From the NCBI GenBank assembly GCA_002369515.1, contig DFFM01000006.1, positions 1 through 21,139 on the forward strand: a DNA stretch of 21,139 nt, read 5' to 3'. Of the stretch, positions 15,349-21,139 are shown piece by piece (within the stretch, counting starts at the first letter, position 1; every line of letters starts with the position of its first letter). The stretch comes from Prevotella sp. UBA3776. Its GTDB lineage: Bacteria > Bacteroidota > Bacteroidia > Bacteroidales > Bacteroidaceae. Both the position numbers and the translations under genes were made by a program. Below the pieces are notes generated by a model that saw only the letters and a list, made by a program, of their open reading frames with translations, was not told where the DNA came from and made no database searches.

Positions 15349-17036
15349 TTTGCGTCCTTTCGTCTTATTTCCACGCGGCGTATCTTTCCAGAGATGGTCT
15401 TGGGCAGTTCATCGACAAACTCTACGATGCGCGGATATTTATAGGGGGCCGTTTCGCGCTTGACGTGTTGCTGCAGTTCCTTGACGAGCGCATCGCCAGC
15501 CTTGTCTTTCCACTCCTTGCCCAGCACCACGGTGGCCTTGACCACCATGCCGCGAATGTCGTCGGGAACGCCCGTAATGGCACATTCCACCACGGCGGGG
15601 TGGGTCATCAGTGCGCTCTCCACCTCGAACGGGCCGATGCGGTAGCCGCTCGACTTGATCACGTCGTCGATGCGACCCTCAAACCAGTAGTAGCCGTCCT
15701 CGTCGCGCCAGGCCATGTCGCCCGTATGGTATATTCCGTCGTGCCAAGCCTCGCGGGTGAGTTCCTCGTCGCGATAGTACTCCTTGAACAGTCCGATGGG
15801 CTTCCGGTTGCCCACGCGCACCACGATTTCGCCCTTTTCACCGTCCTCGCATGGCGTTCCGTCGGCTTTCAGCAGGTCGATGTCGTACTGTGCGTTGGGC
15901 ATGCCCATTGAGCCGGGCTTGGGTTTCATCCAGGGCATGGTGCCCAGTGTCATGGTGGTTTCGGTTTGTCCGAAGCCTTCCATCATCTGTATGCCTGTTT
16001 TCTCCTTGAACTTGTCGAACACGGCCGGATTCAAGGCCTCGCCGGCGGTGGTGCAGTACTCCAGCGACGAGAGGTCGTAGCGCGACAATTCTTCGCGTAT
16101 CATGAACCTGTAGATGGTTGGCGGCGCGCAGAACGAGGTCACGCGGTATTTCTCTATTTGGCGCAGCAGTGTGTCGGCGTTGAATTTCTCATGGTCGAAC
16201 ACAAACACGGTGGCGCCGGCAAACCACTGTCCGTAGAACTTTCCCCACACAGCCTTGCCCCAGCCCGTGTCGGCCACAGTCAGATGGAGCGACCCTTCGT
16301 GCAGGTTGTGCCAGAACACGCCCGTGGTGAGATGGCCCATGGCATAGAGGAAGTCGTGAGCCACCATCTTGGGTTCGCCGCTGGTGCCGCTGGTGAAATA
16401 CATCAGCATGGTGTCGTCGTTGCTGTTCTTCTCTGTGGGGCGCACAAAGGGCGGGGCCTGCCTCCACTCTTCTTGCCAGTCGTGGAATCCTTGGGGCAGG
16501 GGAGCACTTTGCGCATCGTCTTGGCAACACGGCAGGCTCGACTTGATGGCGATGAGCGTCTCCACCGTGGGGCTCTCGGGCATGGCGGCCTGTACCTGTG
16601 TCATGACGTAGGCGTCATCTACGCAGATGATGGCCTTCACGCTCGCGCGTGTGTTCCTATATACTATATCGTGCTTGGTCAGCATGTGGGTGGCGGGAAT
16701 CACCACGGCGGCCAGCTTGTGCAGTGCCAGCATCACCACCCACCACTCGTAGCGGCGTTTCAGGATGAGCATCACGGGGTCGCCTTTGCCAATGCCCAGC
16801 GACTGCAGGTAGGCCGCAGCCTGGTCGGTCTGCTCTTTCAGTTGGCCGAAGGTGGTGCGTATCTCAGCCCCCTGGTCGTTGGTCCACAGAATGGCCAGCT
16901 TGTCGGGAGCCTCTGTCGCCCAAGCGTCCATCACGTCGTAGGCGAAATTGAAATTGTCAGGAATGATGAACTCCAGATTCTTGTTATAGTCCTCGACAGA
17001 CGTGAACGAAGTCTGCCGTAAAAATCTTTCTACCAT
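15345..17036 (-). CDS. AMP-forming acyl-CoA ligase (acyl-CoA/acetyl-CoA synthetase-like)
   Basis: The product is 563 aa. Members of this adenylate-forming family activate a carboxylic acid with ATP to an acyl-AMP and transfer it to CoA. Motifs in order are the P-loop YFTSGTSGEPK (213-223), EGFGQTET (353-360), YHTGD (436-440), GRIDDVIKSSGYRIGPFEVE (454-473) and PKTISGKIRR (545-554) with the catalytic Lys551. The overall layout resembles medium-chain acyl-CoA ligases of the ACSM type more than acetyl-CoA synthetase, but the substrate cannot be read from sequence; a short or branched acid is possible. It follows an XRE/cupin regulator gene, the likely controller, and is coupled by ATGA to proB. 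Cytoplasmic. Confidence 0.9.
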   Translation of the reverse strand: MVERFLRQTSFTSVEDYNKNLEFIIPDNFNFAYDVMDAWATEAPDKLAILWTNDQGAEIRTTFGQLKEQTDQAAAYLQSLGIGKGDPVMLILKRRYEWWVVMLALHKLAAVVIPATHMLTKHDIVYRNTRASVKAIICVDDAYVMTQVQAAMPESPTVETLIAIKSSLPCCQDDAQSAPLPQGFHDWQEEWRQAPPFVRPTEKNSNDDTMLMYFTSGTSGEPKMVAHDFLYAMGHLTTGVFWHNLHEGSLHLTVADTGWGKAVWGKFYGQWFAGATVFVFDHEKFNADTLLRQIEKYRVTSFCAPPTIYRFMIREELSRYDLSSLEYCTTAGEALNPAVFDKFKEKTGIQMMEGFGQTETTMTLGTMPWMKPKPGSMGMPNAQYDIDLLKADGTPCEDGEKGEIVVRVGNRKPIGLFKEYYRDEELTREAWHDGIYHTGDMAWRDEDGYYWFEGRIDDVIKSSGYRIGPFEVESALMTHPAVVECAITGVPDDIRGMVVKATVVLGKEWKDKAGDALVKELQQHVKRETAPYKYPRIVEFVDELPKTISGKIRRVEIRRKDAK

Positions 17037-17082
17037 ATTAGTTCTTTTTCAACTTTCTTGTGTGTGTTGGTTCTTCTGTTCG

Positions 17083-17142
17083 GTGGCCTCACCCCGTGGT
17101 TGCGGGTTGAGGCCATCGTTTTTTTTTGCGCAGGTTGAGGCC
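17083..17142 (-). promoter_or_regulatory. Intergenic hairpin with two competing 3' partners
   Basis: TGGCCTCA (17084-17091) pairs perfectly with TGAGGCCA (17108-17115), with further C/G pairing inside. A second copy of the right arm, GGTTGAGGCC, lies at 17133-17142, directly after the stop codon of the XRE/cupin gene, so two mutually exclusive stems can form. On the + strand the first stem is followed by nine Ts (17119-17127), a terminator shape against the gene direction. On the - strand the T-run becomes an A-run before the stem, so no intrinsic terminator operates in the gene direction. Confidence 0.5.
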
Positions 17143-17144
17143 CG

Positions 17145-17699
17145 CTAGAAGATGATGGCCAGGAATCTGACGGGCTTGTCGCCCACGGTGCGCATGCCGT
17201 GGGGCTGTGTGGCGTCAAAATAGATGGAGTCGCCCTCGGAGAGCGTGAGCACCTTCGGCCCGATGGTGAGCTCCATGGTGCCCTCGAGCACCATGTTGAA
17301 CTCCTGTCCCGAGTGCGAATTCATTTCCTTGGGCGTGTCGGCGCCCTTGGGCTCGACGGTGACGATGAACGGGTCGGCCTTTCGTCCGCGGAAGCCGCTG
17401 GCCAGACTCTCGTAGTTGTAAGCCTTGCGCCGCTCCACGTGCAGGCCCTGGCCTTTGCGTGTGAGGAAGTAGTTGCGCATGTGGGGTTCTTCTCCAAACA
17501 TGAGCACGTCGAGCGAAACGCCATACTCCTTGGCAATCTTTTGCAGGTTGGCCACCGAGAGCTCGCTTTCGCCCTGTTCCATTTTCTTGTATTGTTCCAC
17601 AGTGATGCCGCAGAGCCGTGCTATGTCGTCGGCCTCAATGTCGAGCACGTCACGCAGACCGCGCAGCCGTTCGCCTATTTGTTTGAGTTGTTCGTCCAT
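17145..17699 (-). CDS. XRE-type HTH regulator with C-terminal cupin domain
   Basis: The product is 184 aa. Residues about 8-68 form an XRE helix-turn-helix (IGERLRGLRDVL, DIARLCGITVEQYKKMEQGE, LQKIAKEYGVSLDVLMFGE). Residues about 105-184 form a small cupin: HSGQEFNMVLEGTMELTIG, LSEGDSIYFDATQPHGMR, with the histidines and glutamate that could hold a metal or ligand. Such HTH-cupin proteins often sense a small metabolite and control adjacent genes. The acyl-CoA ligase gene lies 108 nt downstream across the hairpin, which makes it the natural target; the ligand may be its acid substrate or acyl-CoA product, which is inference. The start is a plain ATG 51 nt after the LolA-like gene. Confidence 0.9.
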   Translation of the reverse strand: MDEQLKQIGERLRGLRDVLDIEADDIARLCGITVEQYKKMEQGESELSVANLQKIAKEYGVSLDVLMFGEEPHMRNYFLTRKGQGLHVERRKAYNYESLASGFRGRKADPFIVTVEPKGADTPKEMNSHSGQEFNMVLEGTMELTIGPKVLTLSEGDSIYFDATQPHGMRTVGDKPVRFLAIIF

Positions 17700-17750
17700 T
17701 GGTTGTTTTTTTGCTGTTTCACATGTTGTTGATGGCGTTTCAGCCCCTTC

Positions 17751-18374
17751 TCATCTCTCGTCAACAATGCGGTACTTGCTGTACTGACTCTTAGGAAATT
17801 CGAAGATGCTGTCGTCCAGTCCGCCGGCCTGGAACTTGTCGAAGGTGATGGTGGCCCAGAAGATGCTCACCTTGATGCGCAGTCGCTTGGGGTAATAGGA
17901 GCCCGGTGTGAGCAGTGCCATGATTTTCTTCATCTTCACGTTGGCTTTGGGCTTGGCCGTCAGTGTCACCATGTAGCCGTCGTCCTCTTTCACCACCGAG
18001 TAGTTGTATTTGTCGGGCTCGAATTTGAACATCTGCAGTTTCTCGTCCTTCTTGTTCACCTTCGGGTCGTGAATCTCCACGACGCCTTTCTTCTCGCGCA
18101 GGATGTATTTCTCCTTGCCGTTGCTCCACATCTTGGTGTTCTTGTACACCGACTTGCTCTTGTCGCCTTTGTACCATGCCTGTCCCTCCTCCTTGTAGAG
18201 GTGCAGTATGTCTATCTTGTAGGCGAAGGTGACGCCCTTCTGCCCAAAGAAGTGGTTGTAGGCAGTGTTGAACATGTGCCTGGCTTGGCGGGCGTTCGAG
18301 TTGTCTTGGGCCGAACCGTTCATCGGCCACACCAGAAAAGCGACCAAGGCCGCCAGCAGTTTAAGTCTAAGCAT
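17751..18374 (-). CDS. LolA-like outer-membrane lipoprotein carrier family protein
   Basis: The product is 207 aa with a cleavable signal peptide (about residues 1-22, ending near GSAQ) and no lipobox, so it should be a soluble periplasmic protein. The rest is predominantly beta strand, with repeated short strands such as VTFAYKIDILHLYKEEGQAWYKG, KEKYILREKKGVVEI and ATITFDKFQAGG. The pattern fits the LolA-like family of Bacteroidota (LolA_2 type), which are expected to bind lipid or lipoprotein acyl chains. Sequence likeness to classical LolA is low and the assignment rests on pattern and length. It lies between proC and the XRE/cupin gene, with 49- and 51-nt gaps and no visible promoter, so it is probably cotranscribed with the arginine/proline genes although it has no known role in that pathway. 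Confidence 0.7.
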   Translation of the reverse strand: MLRLKLLAALVAFLVWPMNGSAQDNSNARQARHMFNTAYNHFFGQKGVTFAYKIDILHLYKEEGQAWYKGDKSKSVYKNTKMWSNGKEKYILREKKGVVEIHDPKVNKKDEKLQMFKFEPDKYNYSVVKEDDGYMVTLTAKPKANVKMKKIMALLTPGSYYPKRLRIKVSIFWATITFDKFQAGGLDDSIFEFPKSQYSKYRIVDER

Positions 18375-18423
18375 TCTTTCCGTTTTTTTGTCTGTCTGTT
18401 GAACTGTTTTGTCGTTACTCTCT

Positions 18424-19203
18424 CTATTTCGCTCCGGCCTTCAGCCCGCGAATCACGGCGCTGGTGAATCCGGCATGCTCCATCTCGTTCAGTCCGCGGA
18501 TGGTCACTCCGCCGGGGGTGGTCACCAGGTCGATGGCCTCTTCGGGGTGCATGCCGCTGGCTTCCAGCAGCTTCACCGCTCCGGCCACGGTCTGCATGAC
18601 AATCTGCTTGGCGTCGTCGGCCTTGAATCCCAACTCTACGCCGCCTTCCGAGGCGGCCCGTATGTAGCGCATGGCGTAGGCTATGCCGCACGAGGCCAGC
18701 GTCGTGCCGGCGGCCAGGTGCTGCTCGTCGGTGATGAGCGATGTACCCATCTCGTCGAACATGGCCTTCACGGTGGCCGTTTGCTCGTCGGTGGCGCCCA
18801 CGGGCACCACAAACGTCATCGAGGCCATCTGTGCGATGGCGATGTTCGGAATGACCAGAAACAGCGGCGGGCACTGCTCGCCCAACCACTCGCGTATGTC
18901 GGCCGACTTCACGCCGGCGGCTATCACCACCAGCAGTTGCCTTTCGGGGCGCAGCACTGTCTTGATGCCAGCCAGCACACGCTCCACCAGCCAAGGTTTC
19001 ACACACACGCACACCACGTCGGCTCCTTCGGCCGCCATGGCATTGTCGTTGGTCACCGACACGCCCGACTCTACAAAACGGTCGATGGCGGCCTGCGACG
19101 GGTCGGCCACGGTGATGTCCTCGTTCTTGAACATCTCGCCTTTTATCAGTCCTTCCACGGTTGCGCCGCCCATGGCTCCGGCGCCTATCATTGCTATTTT
19201 CAC
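18424..19203 (-). CDS. proC: Pyrroline-5-carboxylate reductase
   Basis: The product is 259 aa from a GTG at 19203. The frame stays open upstream through a shadow of argD, but the conserved N-terminus (KIAMIGAGAMGG, a Rossmann nucleotide-binding loop GxGxxG) fixes the start. An ATG four codons later would remove strand one. It reduces 1-pyrroline-5-carboxylate to proline with NAD(P)H, the last step of the pathway. Other family marks are CVKPWLVERVL, VVIAAGVK, NIAIAQMASMTF and the C-terminal AIDLVTTPGGVTIRGLNEMEHAGF. The start follows the argD stop by 14 nt. With proB and proA further downstream, the cluster holds the whole glutamate-to-proline route. Confidence 0.95.
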   Translation of the reverse strand: MKIAMIGAGAMGGATVEGLIKGEMFKNEDITVADPSQAAIDRFVESGVSVTNDNAMAAEGADVVCVCVKPWLVERVLAGIKTVLRPERQLLVVIAAGVKSADIREWLGEQCPPLFLVIPNIAIAQMASMTFVVPVGATDEQTATVKAMFDEMGTSLITDEQHLAAGTTLASCGIAYAMRYIRAASEGGVELGFKADDAKQIVMQTVAGAVKLLEASGMHPEEAIDLVTTPGGVTIRGLNEMEHAGFTSAVIRGLKAGAK

Positions 19204-19217
19204 GTCAACCAATCTTT

Positions 19218-20381
19218 TTATTTCTGAATCTTTATTCTTCTCTCCAGTTTCTCCATGAACTGGTCGGCCTCGTCCATGCTCAGGCACAGGGGCGGCAACA
19301 GCCGCAGGATGTTGGTGCCGGCACAGCCCGTGAAACAGTGCTCTTCGTAGATGAGCGGCACACGCACGTCCTTGTGCGGGCAGCTCAGGTCGATGCCAAT
19401 CATCAGTCCGCGGCCGCGCACATCCTTGATGATGCTCTCGCCTCGCGATTTCAGCTCTTCGTCGCGCAGCTGGTTCAGCCGTCCTATGAGGTGGTCGCCC
19501 ACGATGCGGGCGTTCTCCACCAGTCCTTCGCCCTCCATCACGTCGAGCACGGCCAGCGCAGCCGCGCAGGCCAGGTGGTTGCCGCCGAAGGTGGTGCCCA
19601 GCTGTCCATAAACGGGTTGGAACTGGGGCCCTATGAGCACCGCTCCCATCGGGAAGCCGTTGGCGATGCCCTTGGCCACGGTGATGATGTCGGGGCGTAT
19701 GCCCAACCACTGGTGGGCAAAGAACTTGCCCGAGCGGCCATAGCCGCATTGTATCTCGTCGCAGATGAGCACCGTGCCCGTGCGCTTGCAGGCGGCGGCC
19801 AGCCCTTGGGCAAACTCGGCCGTGGCCAGCTGAATGCCGCCCACACCCTGGATGCACTCCAGGATGACGGCACAAACGTCGCCCTTCTGCAGTTCGGCCT
19901 CCCATTGCGCCAGGTCGTTCAGCGGCAAGTAGCTCACGTGGCCGTTGTCGTTGATGGGGGCGATGATTTTCGGGTTGTTGGTCACCTCCACGGCCAGCGA
20001 CGTGCGCCCGTGGAAAGCCTTCTCGGCAGAGAGTACGCGAGTGCGTCCGTTGGTGAACGACGCCAGCTTCAGCGCGTTCTCGTTGGCCTCGGCACCGCTG
20101 TTGATGAGAAACAGCTGGTAGTCGTCGTAGCCGCTGATGCGTCCCAGCCGGTCGGCCAACTCCACCTGCAGACGGTTGATGACGGAGTTGCTGTAGAACC
20201 CGATATTGTTGAGTTGCTCTGTCACCTGATGAATGTAGTGCGGGTGAGAGTGGCCGATGCTGATCACGGCGTGTCCGCCGTAAAGGTCGAGATATTCCTG
20301 GCCTCGGTCGTCCCATACCCGGCAACCTTTGCCTTTCACGATGTTTACATCGAAAAGTGGATATACGTCGAATAATTTCAT
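19218..20381 (-). CDS. argD: Acetylornithine/N-succinylornithine aminotransferase
   Basis: The product is 387 aa from ATG 20381 (MKLFDVYPLF). A longer in-frame start at 20450 is rejected because its extra codons cover the TACCTTTG -7 box at 20415-20408. This PLP enzyme transaminates N2-acyl-glutamate semialdehyde to N2-acyl-ornithine; with the succinyl-type transcarbamylase in this cluster, the succinylated substrate is likely. Motifs: YGGHAVISIGHSHP (34-47), INSGAEANENALKLA (93-107), KAFHGRTSLA (121-130), ECIQGVGG (175-182), LICDEIQCGYGRSGK (205-219), the PLP lysine Lys237 in TVAKGIANG, and GTTFGGNHLA. It is the first gene of the leftward cluster. Confidence 0.95.
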   Translation of the reverse strand: MKLFDVYPLFDVNIVKGKGCRVWDDRGQEYLDLYGGHAVISIGHSHPHYIHQVTEQLNNIGFYSNSVINRLQVELADRLGRISGYDDYQLFLINSGAEANENALKLASFTNGRTRVLSAEKAFHGRTSLAVEVTNNPKIIAPINDNGHVSYLPLNDLAQWEAELQKGDVCAVILECIQGVGGIQLATAEFAQGLAAACKRTGTVLICDEIQCGYGRSGKFFAHQWLGIRPDIITVAKGIANGFPMGAVLIGPQFQPVYGQLGTTFGGNHLACAAALAVLDVMEGEGLVENARIVGDHLIGRLNQLRDEELKSRGESIIKDVRGRGLMIGIDLSCPHKDVRVPLIYEEHCFTGCAGTNILRLLPPLCLSMDEADQFMEKLERRIKIQK

Positions 20382-20407
20382 TTTTCTTGCAGTCTTATAA
20401 TCGTTTG

Positions 20408-20433
20408 CAAAGGTACGGCAAATATCTGACAAA
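20408..20433 (-). promoter_or_regulatory. Proximal argD promoter
   Basis: Read leftward, TACCTTTG (20415-20408) matches the -7 consensus, and a start near 20401 gives a leader of about 20 nt to ATG 20381. The nearest TTTG (20433-20430) is only 14 nt upstream, too close for a normal -33, so the upstream element is weak. The surrounding TGCAAAGGTACGGC is nearly identical to the distal promoter at 20650-20657. Confidence 0.5.
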
Positions 20434-20476
20434 TCGACACATTGTTCCATCTTTTTGCAAAAAACTGATGCCTTTT

Positions 20477-20670
20477 GGCGGTTTTCCGCAGGTTTCCCTT
20501 ACCATTTTGCCTGTTGGGGCCCAAGTGCTTGCTGACCTGTTCTGCGAAGATTTCAGGTGCGGCTGTTCTTTTTCGACTTTCGCCGTTGAGCTTCCGCTCG
20601 AAACAGCTCTTTACTTGCTCGGTCGCTGTTTTGTTTCTAATTGACGATGCAAAGATACGGCGGTTTTCCG
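20477..20670. repeat. 12-bp direct repeat upstream of argD
   Basis: GGCGGTTTTCCG occurs at 20477-20488 and again at 20659-20670, the second within the spacer of the distal promoter. A shorter version, GCGGTTTTCC, lies at 20781-20790. Three similar words within about 310 nt around the promoter could be an operator-like set, or chance in this G/C-skewed region. Confidence 0.4.
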
Positions 20671-20680
20671 TCCGTTCAAA
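20650..20680 (-). promoter_or_regulatory. Distal leftward promoter, consensus match
   Basis: Read leftward, TTTG (20680-20677), a 19-nt spacer and TATCTTTG (20657-20650) fit the Bacteroidota consensus exactly. The first gene downstream is argD, which would give a 5' leader of about 260 nt. The 12-bp word GGCGGTTTTCCG lies inside the spacer. Confidence 0.6.
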
Positions 20681-20914
20681 GAAGAATGTTCTTTTTCGTT
20701 TCAAGTCTTTGCGACAACCGTCCGGTACCGCGACAAAGCCAAAACTCACCCTCTGAAAGTGTCGCAACAGGACGGAAAAAGCGGTTTTCCCGCGACAATC
20801 AGGCATGTTTTTCTTCAAGGAGAATCATGAAGACCGCTTAAATGGCAGTCACCATGCCGGACGTGGTTCTTGCCAAACTTCGCACCGCGAAAACAACGTC
20901 GTGCGTTGCGTTCA

Positions 20915-20930
20915 AATTTTCTAGAAAATT
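20915..20930. repeat. Perfect 16-bp palindrome
   Basis: AATTTTCTAGAAAATT is its own reverse complement. It is AT-rich and stands directly before the 21-bp tandem repeat. It has the form of a dimeric regulator site, but no gene starts beside it. Confidence 0.5.
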
Positions 20931-20940
20931 CATCCGCCGC

Positions 20941-21024
20941 GTCGGGAGATAATTTTTTATTGTCGGGAGATAATTTTTTGTTGTCGAGAGATGTTTTTTT
21001 ATTGCGGGGAGATGTTTTCGCTAT
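20941..21024 (+). repeat. 21-bp tandem repeat, four units
   Basis: Units start at 20941, 20962, 20983 and 21004, each opening GTCGGGAGAT or a close variant followed by a T-rich tail; the fourth is the most diverged. The period is a multiple of three, and one frame reads as a seven-residue peptide repeat of the form SGDNFLL, SGDNFLL, SRDVFLL, RGDVFAM within a 62-codon frame that has only a TTG start. I report it as a repeat, not as a gene. Confidence 0.75.
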
Positions 21025-21085
21025 GTCTGCCGCTAAGTTCCATTGTCAAATCGCTTAATGGACTACTTTGTAGGGAAAAGATACA

Positions 21086-21110
21086 GACCCCACCCCCATC
21101 CCCTGCCCTT
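21086..21110. repeat. C-rich intergenic element, second occurrence
   Basis: The run beginning GACCCCACCCCCATCCCC closely matches 272-290 near the left end of the window. The G-rich hairpin half seen at the left copy is not present here. Together the two copies show a dispersed intergenic element. Confidence 0.55.
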
Positions 21111-21139
21111 GCTTCCTATGGTTTTATTCCAATATATTT

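Larger units (their letters stand above)
20382..21139. other. Non-coding region upstream of argD
   Basis: No convincing gene. A leftward frame (20818-20378) ends in an ATGA overlap with argD, but its product is Lys/Arg-rich, has no recognisable fold and crosses both promoters. A rightward frame from a TTG at 20870 spans a 21-bp repeat. The region contains the two leftward promoters, a 12-bp repeat, an 8-bp inverted pair (TTGCGACA at 20709-20716 and TGTCGCAA at 20760-20767), a palindrome, a tandem repeat and a C-rich element. The upstream gene of the cluster, if any, lies beyond the right edge. Confidence 0.6.

Noticed and set aside
18424..20325. 633-aa frame that would fuse a long N-terminal part to ProC
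   Set aside because: The first about 370 residues are an out-of-frame reading of argD. ProC begins at the GTG at 19203 with its conserved KIAMIGAGAMGG start.
20378..20818. 146-aa leftward frame ending in an ATGA overlap with argD
   Set aside because: The overlap is suggestive, but the product is Lys/Arg-rich without a recognisable fold and the frame runs through two promoter -7 boxes. I treat it as chance.
20941..21024. CRISPR-like array
   Set aside because: The 21-bp units are directly adjacent with no unique spacers, and no cas gene is nearby. It is a simple tandem repeat.

Overview
The window looks like chromosomal DNA of a Bacteroidota bacterium, most probably a Prevotellaceae member. 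Three things point there: promoters of the Bacteroidota type (TTTG, about 19-20 nt, TAnnTTTG), transcarbamylase and aminotransferase proteins of the succinylornithine type used by this phylum, and a membrane-anchored AraC-type regulator. Species cannot be fixed from the sequence alone. No rRNA, tRNA, CRISPR array, transposase or phage gene was seen.

Region 1 (1-669) is non-coding. It holds two diverged copies of an AT-rich direct repeat, an imperfect inverted repeat, two G/C-rich elements and a near-consensus promoter firing rightward.

Region 2 (670-11214) is the unusual part. It carries three copies of a two-gene module. One gene encodes a multi-spanning inner-membrane protein with a helical, TPR-like C-terminal half (probably the family catalogued as DUF6057). 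The other encodes a lipoprotein with a conserved N-terminal domain, a single CxNCH (c-type haem-like) motif and TolB/PD40-type beta-propeller repeats. Copies 1 and 2 lie on the + strand, separated by a small DUF4369-like lipoprotein gene, and probably form a five-gene operon. Copy 3 lies on the - strand and converges on copy 2. The gap between the first two genes holds a perfect hairpin and a purine-rich 40-bp x 3 tandem repeat. I know of no described function for the pair; it is the best candidate here for an uncharacterised envelope system.

Region 3 (11215-12219) has a control region and a short membrane-anchored AraC-family regulator on the - strand. The control region shows a promoter for copy 3, an intrinsic terminator, and a second strong leftward promoter about 70 nt upstream of that terminator, which suggests a roughly 100-nt small RNA or an attenuated leader.

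Region 4 (12309-20381, all - strand) is a compact cluster read right to left: argD, proC, a LolA-like chaperone, an XRE/cupin regulator, an AMP-forming acyl-CoA ligase, proB, proA and the succinylornithine-type transcarbamylase argF'. It combines the glutamate-to-proline pathway (proB, proA, proC all present) with two arginine-branch steps (argD, argF'), plus an acyl-CoA ligase translationally coupled to proB. Several start codons were moved inward from the longest ORF because promoter elements, SD spacing or paralogue alignment exclude the longer forms.

Region 5 (20382-21139) has no convincing gene. It holds promoters for the arg/pro cluster, a 12-bp direct repeat, a 16-bp palindrome, a 21-bp tandem repeat and a C-rich element that also occurs near the left end of the window.
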